A program made the translations under genes and the position numbers. Shown here one piece after another: positions 13,301-23,904 of a stretch of DNA of 64,000 nucleotides. How positions within the stretch are numbered: position 1 is the first letter of the stretch; each line of letters begins with the position of its first letter. Below the pieces are notes generated by a model that saw only the letters and a list, made by a program, of their open reading frames with translations, was not told the origin of the DNA and searched no databases. The stretch comes from Lonicera japonica (lineage: Eukaryota > Streptophyta > Magnoliopsida > Dipsacales > Caprifoliaceae), in assembly GCA_021464415.1 (NCBI GenBank), contig CM038463.1:3844001-3908000 (forward strand), in the 5' to 3' direction.

Positions 13301-15994
13301 CAAAGTACAAATTTTTGTTTAATATGATGGAATGAATGCAGATAGGATAGTTTGGGTGTCAGTAGCAATCTTAGTGTGCCTATTCATGGTTCAAAGATTT
13401 GGGACAGACAAAGTTGGCTACTCTTTTGCTCCAATTATTTGTGTTTGGTTTTCACTCATTGCTGGCATTGGGGTCTACAACTTCATCAAGTTTGATCCAT
13501 CGGTTGTTAAAGCCATTAATCCACAATACATAGTAGATTACTTCGGGAGGAACAAAAAAGATGCTTGGATTTCTCTAGGTGGCATCGTCCTTGCAATAAC
13601 AGGTTCAAATTTATTGCTCCCCATATATACATTAAACTACTTTTAACATTGACTTTTAATAACCAGTGTCTTTTAAGCAAACAATACATTGTTCTAGACG
13701 ACTGTGTATATATACTATAATTTACGAATTAATTAAATATTGCAGGGACGGAGGCATTATTTGCGGATGTTGGTCACTTCACGGTTCGGTCAATACAAAT
13801 AAGTATGTGTTGTGTAACATACCCAGCGCTGATATTGGCATACACTGGTCAAGCCTCTTTCTTGCGCAAGCACAGTGATGATGTTTTAGATACCTTCTTC
13901 AAGTCTATACCAAGTTAGTAATAAATTGTCATGTCCACATTCCTTTAATTTTTCCCTTCAGATCGAAATTATATTATCAATTAATGTCATTTAAAAATTA
14001 GTAGAAAATGTTTAATTAATTAATTAATATGGTGTGTTAATTTGAATAACAATTTAGTGATGTACGTGATGCAGAGCCAATATATTGGCCAATGTTTGTG
14101 GTGGCGGTAGCCGCGGCCATTATAGCAAGTCAAGCGATGATATCAGGGACTTTCTCAATTATCCAGCAATCGTTATCTTTGGGTTGCTTCCCTCGTGTCA
14201 AAATTGTACATACTTCTGCTAAATATGAAGGCCAAGTTTTCATACCTGAAATCAATTATCTTCTTATGATCGCTTGTGTTGCTGTCACACTTGGATTCAG
14301 AACTACTGCTAAAATAGGCAATGCTTACGGTAAGCCCCCCGGGACATATGTGTAGTTCTACTAAATACTCTATGTATGTCTTTTATCTCGATGCATGTGG
14401 TCAGGCTGAGAGTTAAGGCTTGTCAAGAAAACTCTTTAACACAATTTAATTAATACTGAGGTTGGCCCAGAGTCTTAACTCTAGCCCACTTTAACTTAAC
14501 GGTGGAAATATTGTCAAATTAATTATAACTATTAGTAAAGCAATATACAATATTATAAGCATACAGTATAACTTTTCAATGTCGGCAATAACATAATTCT
14601 TTTGAAAATATCAATACCCTACTTTATATTAAGGTTAGACCAGCCAGATTCTAGCCTACTTAATTTTTCTTTTTCAGCTTCTTATATATATACACGTAGA
14701 TAGAAAGAAAGCGACTCTAGCCCGCTCCAACTAAGAGCCCGTTCCGGCCAGCCACGTCTACCTTTGCATAATTGGAGCATAGTTCATATATATATATATA
14801 TATTAGAAGCTGATGGTTATAATGTTATGAGTTTTTTTTATTATTTTTTGATGGTTGTATTGTAATTTAAGGTCAATATTAATCTATTACTATAAGTAAC
14901 ATGAAGAGAATAAGAAAGCCCACCCTTGCTCACTTTAGCAAATTTTAGGCGGGGTCTAAAATTACACTTAGTGCGTCTTAATTGTAACATTTTTTTTTAT
15001 TTAATTGACTATTCAAGTGGTAAAGTCATATACTTATAAAGAAAATGCCTCAAGTTCAAATCACGAAACCCCAATCCCTTCTTACTCTCTCGTGATTCGA
15101 ACATCAGATGTATTAGTGTATCACTTGTATAATATCAAATAAATAACTTAGTTGAAAATAAATAATTTTATTGACCATTTACTTTTTAGGGGAGTAAAAT
15201 AATTTTTCAATATATTTTATTTTATCTATGCGAAGAGTACTTTCACAGTTAAAAAATTAAGCTAATTTTTAGATTTTGTTTTAAATTGGGTATATCGACT
15301 AATTTATGAGCATATATCTTCATTTTCGTTCCATGCAGGGATTGCAGTGGTATTTGTAATGACGCTAACATCTTCATTCCTAATCCTGATCATGATAATG
15401 ATATGGAAGACACACATACTTCTCGTAATCTCCTACATTGTAATCATATGTTCGGTCGAACTTATGTACTTAAGTTCAGTCCTCTACAAATTCGATCAAG
15501 GAGGCTACTTACCCCTAGCCTTCGCTATGGTCCTAATGTTAATAATGTACATTTGGAACGACGTTTATAGACGAAAATACCACTATGAGCTCAACAACAA
15601 AGTTTCCCCCGAAAAAGTAAAGGAAATAGCCATCCAAACAAACTTGTGTCGAATTCCGGGCCTCGCCATTTTCTACTCGGAACTCGTTCATGGGATTCCC
15701 CCAATTTTTGAACATTATATCGATAATGTACCTGCATTGCACTCTGTACTCGTTTTTGTGTCAATTAAGTCATTACCAATAGGGAAGGTTCCGGTAGAGG
15801 AGAGGTTTTTGTTCCGTCGGGTCCAGCCAAGTGGGCTAAATGTGTTCCGGTGTGTGGTGAGATACGGGTACACAGATGTGAGGAATGAGCAAGAGCCGTT
15901 TGAGAGGATTTTGATTGAAAGGTTGAAAGGGTTCATCAAAGAGGATTTTCTTTTTAAAGCCATTTTGCGTGCTAATCAAGAAGTGGGGAATTAG
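6328..15994 (+). CDS. HAK5: KUP/HAK/KT potassium transporter, copy 1 (C-terminally truncated)
   Basis: A HAK5-like (cluster I) K+ transporter, a multi-pass membrane protein that in this family carries high-affinity K+ uptake with H+ coupling. Exons: 6328-6483, 7407-7638, 9910-10158, 10610-10660, 13342-13602, 13746-13913, 14075-14329, 15339-15994. All introns are GT/AG. The start MASED is shared with copy 2. The family signature [15 protein letters not shown] is at about residues 70-84, followed by [23 protein letters not shown] and [17 protein letters not shown]. The membrane part ends near residue 542. The predicted protein stops at 675 aa because TAG at 15992-15994 interrupts the cytosolic domain, about 98 residues short of copy 2. 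The symbol is by family resemblance. The membrane domain looks intact, so it may be a shortened protein, a recent pseudogene, or a full-length gene if the TAG is a sequence error or is read through. Confidence 0.9.
7302..7342 (+). repeat. (AAT)n microsatellite in intron 1 of copy 1
   Basis: About 13 uninterrupted AAT units end roughly 65 bases upstream of the exon 2 acceptor. Copy 2 lacks it, and its intron 1 is 260 bp against 923 bp here. Confidence 0.95.
8217..8658. mobile_element. Tourist/Harbinger-like MITE in intron 2 of copy 1
   Basis: The ends are inverted: GGCCCCGTTTGGTTG on the left and, complemented, GGGCCCGTTTGGTTACG on the right. They are flanked by TTA at 8214-8216 and 8659-8661, the 3-bp TSD of the PIF/Harbinger superfamily. 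The AT-rich interior is partly palindromic (AGATAATT and AATTCTAAAATTAG motifs). There is no coding capacity. It is absent from the same intron of copy 2. Confidence 0.8.
8898..9022. repeat. Hairpin-forming inverted repeat in intron 2 of copy 1
   Basis: The left arm (AAGCTTATAAATTTTACCAC through TGCATTAAATGG) is the imperfect complement of the right arm (AACCCATTAAATGCATCCAA through ATTTATAAGTAAGT), with a loop of about 20 bases near 8955-8975. The arms are about 50 bases. It is probably a small MITE. On the host transcript it could fold into a stem about 50 bp long. Confidence 0.6.
10902..10922 (+). repeat. (CA)n microsatellite in intron 4 of copy 1
   Basis: About ten CA units. No function is suggested. 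Confidence 0.9.
12102..12423. mobile_element. Tourist-like MITE in intron 4 of copy 1
   Basis: The left end GGCTTCGTTTGGTTCACGG is the near-exact complement of the right end CCGTGAACCAAACGAGGCC. TAA flanks both sides (12099-12101, 12424-12426), as expected for PIF/Harbinger. Length is 322 bp, with subterminal inverted segments (TTTCCCATGGAGG and CCCCCTACTTTCCCC). The right half recurs at 63780-63955. Intron 4 of copy 2 lacks it. Confidence 0.85.
13160..13183. repeat. (TA)n microsatellite in intron 4 of copy 1
   Basis: A run of alternating T and A. Similar runs occur at about 34627, 36288, 36703, 50963 and 60129. These are common and uninformative. Confidence 0.9.
15006..15075 (+). mobile_element. 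SINE-like tRNA-derived fragment in intron 7 of copy 1
   Basis: TGACTATTCAAGTGG resembles a pol III A box, and AAGTTCAAATC about 45 bases later resembles a B box. This is normal tRNA spacing, and the CAAGTGGTAAA core is shared with 37729-37743. No tail or TSD could be fixed, so the call rests on the boxes alone. Confidence 0.4.
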
Positions 15995-16288
15995 GTGATG
16001 ATGAAAATAGCAAATGGAATGGGAATGGGGAATGGAAATGGGGATGAGAGAGAAGAAGAGGGAATGGAGGAGAGAGAGATTGAAGTGTTGGACAAAGCAT
16101 GGAGGGCAGGGGTGGTACATTTGGTGGGGGAGCATGAGGTGGTGGCATGTAAAGAGGCTGGAATTGGGAAGAGAATAATGATAGATTATGCATACAACTT
16201 CTTGAAGAGGAATTTGAGGCAAACTAATAAGGTGTTTGATATTCCTCACAAGAGAATGCTTAAAGTGGGAATGACATATGAGCTGTAG
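15995..16288 (+). pseudogene. Orphaned C-terminal coding segment of HAK copy 1
   Basis: Directly after the TAG the same frame stays open for 97 codons and ends [12 protein letters not shown], the usual KUP/HAK C-terminus, also found at the end of copy 2. The segment [20 protein letters not shown] onward is nearly identical to copy 2. The first ~20 codons differ. Compared with copy 2 there is a net one-base loss just before the TAG. It is compensated by a net 19-base gain in a GGAAT-rich repeat around 16015-16045, so only the linker is scrambled. Translation of this part would need stop-codon readthrough or correction of the TAG. Confidence 0.8.
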
Positions 16289-16994
16289 AAATGGGGAAAA
16301 AACATGTTTTGAGTGCACTTTACATTTTAAGTAAAATATTTATGTAATGAAATGTTTTGAATAATTGCCCAAGGTTGCTGGGGTTTTCCCTTTTTAACTG
16401 TTGTGGTTTGTAAGGAAGGAATTCAATGCACTTGGCGTGATCGTCAAATATTAATACAAGTTTGTATAGTATTAGTTACTCATTATTTTCTCTCAATTTC
16501 TATACAAAAGTGTGATTCAGATATATTTGGGTAGATAACTTTAGAACAATAGGAAGCTATGTAGCATTTCTCTCTCCTTTAAGCACAAATGTGACTGCTT
16601 GAATTTTTTTATATTTCAATCTCCTTGTTTTTCTTTTTTGTTTAGTGTGGGGTTATTGGCTAATGGCTATTGTAGTTTTTTAGAGGGCTCCTCTGTTGGA
16701 TAAGTGGTGGCTGGGTTGGCTATAACACGAGAATGGGCTAAGAAGACTTGGGCTGCTCGTAGCCTCATAACACGTATTGCGGCTGCCAAGGTAAGTGAGT
16801 ACGTGTTTTTTTTTTGGACTTTGCTAGTATGAAAGGCACTATAAGTTTTTAAATTTACGGATAATTTTTAACCATAAATCTGAGAAAAATATCTATTTTT
16901 ATTCAAATTCTGTATTTAATTTTGAAAAAAAAATCTACTATCATTAAATTCATAATTACAAAATAAAAGATATTTTTTTATTGTCTTTTACACA
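16289..16994 (+). other. 3' UTR and downstream flank of HAK copy 1
   Basis: The first ~100 bases match the 3' flank of copy 2 (for example AAATGTTTTGAATAATT), so transcript ends are probably conserved. The AATGAA-type A-rich stretch at 16346-16352 could serve as polyadenylation signal. Nothing else is recognised up to the LTR element at 17000. Confidence 0.5.
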
Positions 16995-16999
16995 AATTC

Positions 17000-18655
17000 T
17001 GTTAGGTTTATATTTTTAGTTGGCTTGATTCCGATACCAAGAACACTTTTTCGTTGTAATTGGTTGAGTTGAATTGAAGATTTGAAGATACAACAATTAA
17101 CAGAAGCTCGCCTAACTTACCGGATACACTGCACACAATTTAGGACCTAAGGTAAGTTGAGTTTATGGATTGATTCAAAATATAGGTGGTGTTCGAGCTT
17201 AAAATTCGTATTTAAAAAGCTTTTGAGTCAAATCTATTTTTAAGTATTTTTATCGAGTTTTGTCGTAATTCGAAAAAGCTCAGTTGACACAAATTATTGC
17301 GGAAACTTATTTTTTTCATGTTTAACATGTTCTATAGAGTTGCCTTTGAAATTTGAGTCAAATTGATGTCCAAACGAATTTAATACGATAAAATAAAGTA
17401 AAAATAAATAAATAATAAAAAGGGTTTTATTTAATTAAATATACTCCCTCCGTCCCAAATTGCTAGTCCCTCTTTCCTTTTTTGGATGTCCCAAAATAAA
17501 TGTCCACTTTTCATAAAAGATAAATACATACATATTTTTTCCTTTTGTATTTTCACTTTTCAAGTAAAAGTTTTAAATAAAGAAAATGGTAAAAAGAAAA
17601 AATCAATGTAAATTAAACAAAAAAATACAATGACAATATTAAATCCTTAATAAGTTGGATTTCTCAAAAAAAAATCAGTAACTTGGAATAGATGGAGTAT
17701 AAAGAAAAAGAAAACTTTGAAAAGTCAAAGTTTCAAATTTTTTTTAAAACCCACGTGAGGTCCCATTAATTCATGTGCTTGAAATTCTTAATGGGCCAAA
17801 CCCATTACACCAGTGCACGGCTAATTGAAAAGGAAAGCATCACATGAATTAAGGGTGGACCGGCATACAATTTGCTAATGTGTATCGGTCCTGCAGGAAA
17901 TTATGGCATGGAATTGAAATCCAAGTTTTTGTACCGGTCCACGTTTTTATGACCTGTACTGGTCCGGCTATAATTTCTGAAGCATAATTTTTTATTGTAA
18001 AAATTCATCTTTTAATATTTTTAACCTATTCTAAAAAGGACTTTGACTCTATATTTTTTTTTTATAAATATAACCATTGATTTATGTCTAAAATACATGA
18101 TTCCAGAGAGCTTTTTGAGAGATAAAATATCCAAACGCTAGAATCAATTTTTAAAAGTTTTGAAACACCATCTAGATTTTGTTTACATGCTATAGGAGAT
18201 CATATTGTTCTTCAATTTTAAGAACTAGGGTTCCAAACGTTCACGGGTCCTGCAGGAGTGTCTTTGGTTGCGATTGAAAATGGGTTGAGCTAGTAGCTAA
18301 TGCAATAAGGGATATCGTAGACGGTGGTGAAGGATTGTGATCAAGTATGTGGAAAGAGACGACGGGTAAGCTGGAATAGCGGGAAGCACTACGCCAAGCC
18401 AGCTGCCGTTGGATTCTACGATCAAGGGATTGACGGGACTGTTGCGTAAATTGTGAGGAAGCAATTTTTGTAATTTATCGAGTCTGTAATTCCGCTTTGG
18501 TCATAGTGAAGCACTGTCGGTTAGTACTGAGGATTAGTCCTACGCAAATAGGGATACCTCGTAAATTCCTGGTGTTGTATGATTTATTTTTGTGATTACT
18601 TGATTGATTTAATTATTAGAAAACACAACACAGCTTTCTACAGTAAAATTGATTA
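17000..18655 (+). repeat. 5' LTR of the outer element, first part
   Basis: It starts TGTTAGGTTTATATTTTTAG like the other three LTRs. It is the same subtype as 29782-31285, sharing the CATTAATTCATGTGC and TACACCAGTGCAC blocks that the inner LTRs lack. It ends GATTA (18651-18655), where the inner element begins; the remaining 105 bases are at 26965-27069. Confidence 0.9.
17444..17697. mobile_element. Stowaway-like MITE inside the outer 5' LTR
   Basis: The ends CTCCCTCCGTCCC and GATGGAG are the usual Stowaway-type termini (the right end is decayed), flanked by TA at 17442-17443 and 17698-17699. The sister LTR gives the empty site: at 30225 onward TTAATTAAATATA runs straight into the AAGAGAAAAGAAAAC block. 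Length is 254 bp. It inserted after the outer element. Confidence 0.9.
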
Positions 18656-20151
18656 TGTTAGGTTTATATTTTTAGTTGGCTTGATTTCGATACCAAGAAC
18701 AATTTTTTCGTTGTAATTGTTTGAGTCGAATTGAAGATTTGAATACACAACAATTAATAGAAACTAGCCGAACTTACCGGATTCATCGTATATAATTCAT
18801 GACCTAAAGTAAGTTGAGTATATGGTTTGATTCAAAATATAGGTGGTGTTCGAGCTTAAAATTCGTATTTAAAAAACTTTTGAGTCAAATCTATTTTTAA
18901 GTATTTTTACTGAGTTTTGTCGCAATTCGAAAAAGCTCATTCGATACAAATTATTGAGGAAACTTATTTTTTTCATGTCTAACATGTTTCATAAAGTTGC
19001 CTCTAAAATTTGAGTCGAATTAGTACCCAAACGAATTTAATACGGTGAAAAAAATAAAAAGTATTTATTTAAATGATTTTATTAAATATAAAGGAAAAAT
19101 TGCTTTTAAGTTAAAGTAAAATTTTGAAAAGTCAAAAGATTATTTTTACCGATAAAAATCCACGAGTTGCTTTTTTAATCACCTTATTTCATAAATGGGT
19201 CAAGCCCATCTTAGTATAAAGCAGCGCAGCACAAATTAGTGGGTGGGCCGGTACACATTAGCAATTTGTATATCAGCCCGACAATAAGGATTTTCCATGG
19301 AATTGATTTTCTTCAATTTCGGATCGGTTCACATTTTTCCGATCTGTACCGGTCCGGCACTAAATTTCTGGGCACGTATTTTTATCGCAAAAATTCATTT
19401 TTTAATATTTTTAACCTATTTCAAAAGGGGCTTTGACTCTCTATTTTTTTTTTATAAATATAACCATTGGTTTGAGTCAAAAATACATGATTTTAGAGAG
19501 CTTTTTGAGAGATAAAATATCCAAACGCTAGAATCAATTTTTTAAAGTTTTGAAACACCATCTAGGTTTTGTTTACATACCATATGAGATCCTATTGTTC
19601 TTCAATTTTAAGAACTAGGGTTCCAAACATTCACGGGTCCTGCGGGAGTGTCTTTGGTTACAATTGAAGACGAATTAAGCGAAGTGGCTAACGCGAAAAG
19701 GGAGATCGCAGACGGTGGTGAAGAATTGTGATCAAGTGCGTGGAAGGATGCGACAGGTAAGCTGGAAAAGCGGAAAAGGCTACGCCAAGCCAGCTGCGGT
19801 TGAATTCTACGTTCAAAGGATTGACGTGACTGTTGCGTAAATTGTGGGGAAGCAATTTTTATAAGTCAATCAAGTCTGTAATTCCGTTTTGATCATAGTG
19901 AAGCACTATCAGTTAGTCCTGAGGATTAGTCCTACACAAGTAGGGATACCTCGTAAATTCCTAATGTTGTGTGATTGATTTTTGTGATTGCTTGATTGAT
20001 TTATTTGTTAGACAATACAACACAGGTTTCGACAGTAAAATTGAGTAGACCTAGGGTTTTAATTCCGCTTATCAAAATTCAAATTATTTTTGATAAAAAT
20101 CCTAAAATCAACATAGGCAATACGATCCCCCCAAATTTGTTGGTTTCATCA
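18656..20151 (+). repeat. 5' LTR of the inner element
   Basis: It starts TGTTAGG and ends TTTCATCA, and is followed directly by the tRNA-Met primer-binding site. It is collinear with 23905-26959. Confidence 0.9.
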
Positions 20152-20152
20152 A

Positions 20153-20168
20153 TTGGTATCAGAGGAGG
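20153..20168 (+). other. Primer-binding site of the inner element
   Basis: TTGGTATCAGAGGAGG begins one base after the LTR. The first 11 or so bases match the complement of the 3' end of plant initiator tRNA-Met, the usual primer for copia-type elements. Confidence 0.85.
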
Positions 20169-20269
20169 TTTCTTTAATTTGCTAGGAATTGTATCTAGGT
20201 TGATTTGTGTCTTTTTATTGCTGCTTGATTTGTTTGATTTTCTTTGCTACTTGATTTTAATTGTTTTTC

Positions 20270-22271
20270 ATGGCTACTAAGATTGATTCGTCTAAGTCCG
20301 AGGTTCCTATGTTTAATGGGTTTAATTATAACTATTGAAAAATTCGCATGACTATTTATTTGCAATCTTTAGACGAGCGAATTTGGAAAACTGTTGTAGA
20401 TAGTTATACTAAACCCACAAAAACTGAAGGTGGGAACATTGGACCTAAATCGGTAGCCTCATAGACTGCTGAGGAATTAAGAGCAGCTAAGTTTAATTCT
20501 CAAGGTCTGAATGCAATCATGGCTCATGTTTCTGAGGAAGAATTTAAAAAGATTTCAAATTGTACTACTTCCAAACAGGCCTGGGATATTTTGACCGTAA
20601 TTTTTAAACGAACCACAACTGTGAAAAGTTCTAAAACTCAAAGGCTCATGACAGATTTTGAAACTATAACAATGAAAAAAGATGAGTCCTTTGATGCTTT
20701 TCATAGTAAACTCAAAGATATAATGAATTCTCTCTACAACCTTGGCAAAATAATTTCTAAACCCCGCGTTGTAAAGAAAATCCTACAGTCTTTACCTGAT
20801 AAGTTCCTCCCAAAAATTAATGCCATTGAAGAAAGCAAAGATTTGGATTCCTTAACGTAAAACGAATTAATTGATTTTCTTCAAACTTTTGAATTTAACC
20901 GGCTTTCAAAATACAAGATTCAAAAGGACATGGCAGATCAAGCCATTGCATTTAGAGCTAAAGATGGAAACATAGATGAATCTAATGAATGCTCTATATC
21001 TGATTTTCAAGAGATTGCTAATTTTGCGTGTAATTTCAATAAATTCATGAAGCAAAATAAAAAAATTGGTAATGGTTGTCAAATTTTTGGGAATTTGGGG
21101 AAAGGAAATTCTGAGAATAAACCCTAATCGAGTGAGAATTGCTTTGAGTGTCAAGGTAGAGGTCATAAAGCTTTTGAATGCCCTACTAGGATTAAGAGAT
21201 TAGAGAAAGAGCTTGGCAAGAAGGGAATACATGCCACACTTAGTGATGATGAGGAAAATTCGGACACTTAAAAGGAATCTTATGATTATTTAGCTTTTGC
21301 CGCAAAAGTTTTCTTAGAAGAGGTGAATCAAGAGATTTCCAAGAATTCACTTTCTGATGACGAGGAAGACTTTTCGGATCTTCAATCAGCCTATGACGCT
21401 CTTTTACTAGAATGTCAAAAACTTTTCGTGAAAATTTCAAAACTTAAGTCAAAAAATATTTTTTTTTAAAAAAGAGATTATTGATTTGAAAAAGGATAAA
21501 GCAAGTTTTAAAAATTCAAAGGCCGAGAAGACCGAATTTTTTTAAAAAAAATTAGACAACTTGAAAGCAATAATGAAAATTGTCTTAGTCTAATTAGTTC
21601 TTTAAAAAGGCAAATTTGGAGTATGAGGATAAAATCAAACGATTAGAAGAACGCATTTGCGATCTAGCTCAACAACTTGAAAACGTTTTAACTGTCAAAG
21701 TTGGGTTAGAAACTAGTTCTAAGAAACTTAAATCAATACTTTCAAATCAAAAGAGTGAAAATAACAAAGAATGACTTGGATTTTTAAATTTTGATGCTAA
21801 AAAGCATACTAAGACCATCTTTGTGAAGGCCACTTCCCAAAATTCAAGTTTTAAGGGTACTAGTTATTCAAAGTCAAAAACTTTCATTGATAGAACTCCT
21901 GAGCTCCAAAGAAAACCAAGAACGTTCAAACGGGAAAACAAGTTTTTACTCAAAAATTAATTTTTTAAAAAATTTCCCATTCGAAAGTTCTTGAAGATCA
22001 AGTGATACCTTTTAATGTGTATAAACACACACTCCTACAGCCCTTTTGGTGTGAGTACTGTGAGAGGAGAGGTCACTTGAGAGAATTTTGTCGGCAAGCT
22101 TTGAATGAAATGCCAAAGAGTATTCCAATTCCTAGAGCGAAACCTAAACCGAGAGGGAAAAAGAAGAAAAATAAGTGGGTTAGGGTTTTGGAAAAAGAGA
22201 AACACAAGAAGGATAGGACTCCACGAATTAGAAGGATTTGGGTCCCGAAAGGGATCATTGCACTTACTTAG
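20270..22271 (+). pseudogene. Decayed gag of the inner element (UBN2 domain, coiled coil, two zinc knuckles)
   Basis: Starts MATKIDSSKSEVPMFNG at 20270 and reads one frame through the UBN2/DUF4219 gag region (TSKQAWDIL, FHSKLKDIMNSL, ILQSLPDKF). In-frame stops include TGA where a Trp is expected after NYNY, TAG after SVAS and TAA at 20858-20860. A zinc knuckle CFECQGRGHKAFEC lies near 21141-21182. A lysine- and glutamate-rich coiled coil follows, with frameshifts in T runs near 21464 and 21540. A second CCHC knuckle, CEYCERRGHLREFC, is at 22051-22092, followed by a basic tail ending RRIWVPK. Gag normally packages element RNA. Translation ends without entering protease or integrase. Confidence 0.8.
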
Positions 22272-23904
22272 GTGATAGGGAGTCCACCTAGCATGGAATT
22301 GGTTGGATGGATGGCTATGCTAGGTGAATTTGTTGCTTCGGTCGATTTTAGCTCCTTGTATAGGTACCGAAGCAAAGTGAATTTTGGTTTTGAATTTTCG
22401 ATTGTGATATTGCCTGAATTCCTTGAAAAATTCATTACTTGCATACATGTGATTGTAACTATTTTCTATTTTGAATATCTCTAGATTTTCATAATTAAAT
22501 GCTTAATTTGGAGAAATGCGTGCATAATGCTTTGACAATTCGATAACTAGTAGCATGTTATTTCAATCACATAAGAGTTTTTGTGTATATCCCACACACT
22601 ACACTGCACGATCTACATTGATGTATGTTGAATAATCACATGTGTTTAGGCTCTTGCTTTTAATTTGAAACTTCAGAAGCTCCTATATATTGTTTATTTA
22701 GGGAGAGAGAGTCTAAGAAAACTATTGTGATTAATGTAGTGAAATTTTGTTGATGTAGTTTTGAGCATATAAGTAAAAGACAAGTATGTGAGAAAAAATG
22801 TAGAGGGGATGGAAAAGGGCTACCACAGTGGAAGGAGAATCGAAAGCTACCAAAAAGAAAAAAGCTAGCCTCCACTAGTGGTGAAAGCCTCCATCGAAAG
22901 GAAAAGAAAAGATGCTTGCACAAAAACATCACAAGTTTGAATGCAAAATTGCATATTTTTTAGAGAAAAGAAAAAGATTGCTTCTGAGGGAGAAAATAAA
23001 TTAGTTGAAAAATAATGGCTTAGAGGCTTTATAAATTCTCTTGTCTATGGATGCGTGAGTTTTCAAAACTCATAATTATTCTATAGCGCTTTGTATGATC
23101 CATATTTATAGCACAATGGGATATATACTTGTACTCTTTGTTGCTTGGCGTATATATGATGAATTGTTGATAAATTGTTATATGCATAGTACATGCATCC
23201 TATTAATGAAAATCACGTGTTTTGAAGCTTAATTGATACATTCCGAATTTGATACATGTTCCATAGCAATGCATGTTGAGTACTTGTGCTAAAAAAATTT
23301 TGGGCAATTTTGCTCTTGAAACTCCAAACCAAATCCATGGAAAAGTTGGGAATTTGTGATGAAGGGTTTCTTGAGGTCTTAGCTAGAAAGTTTTGAAATT
23401 AGTGGATATCTTTGCTAGCTATAATCTTTTTACTTTAACAGGATTTTCAATTGGTGTTAATTAATATTGCTTGCTTTGCATGATCTTGTTTTTTATACTT
23501 TGCTGTTTTCCATGCTCATTACTTTGTCTATTCCTATGACAAAAAGGGGGAGAGATGAAGGGGGGGGGAATGCTCATGTGAGGGGGAGTAGTAAAGTAGA
23601 AATATTTTGAGGGGGATAGATATATAATTTTTTTTTGTATTTGATTATCTCTTTACGCCCATGCTTCACTAGGTCTTTGTTGAGTTTTGGTGTTTCAGGA
23701 TTAACATGGATCTTTCAGCTCGCTATTTTGCCTTGTGAAGTGTTGCAGCCGACATCGAGACTTAGATTTAGGCATGTCTTTGAGTCTTGTTGTTGTATGG
23801 ACTAACTCGACATAAAGTCTGTAATGAGATGTTATAGATATCGCGTCGAAAGCGTCTGTATTAGCTGTATGTGTTTTGTCATCAGAATAGCCAAAGGGGG
23901 AGAT
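22272..23904 (+). other. 3' noncoding interior of the inner element
   Basis: This takes the place of the pol genes. It has purine-rich runs (AAAAGGGGGAGAGATGAAGG near 23540, and GAGGGGGA repeats) and ends in the polypurine tract. A collinear copy lies at 28135-29781 in the outer element, so the pol-less form predates both insertions. Confidence 0.8.

Noticed and set aside
15836..16318. 160-codon minus-strand frame opposite HAK exon 8, with a similar 155-codon frame at 53395-53862
   Set aside because: Both are antisense shadows of the conserved transporter C-terminus. Their mutual similarity follows from paralogy of the sense strand.
22660..22932. Cys/Phe-rich minus-strand frame, repeated at 28557-28796
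   Set aside because: It is antisense to the purine-rich noncoding interior of the LTR elements. Duplication reflects the two element copies, and the frame is not conserved at its ends.
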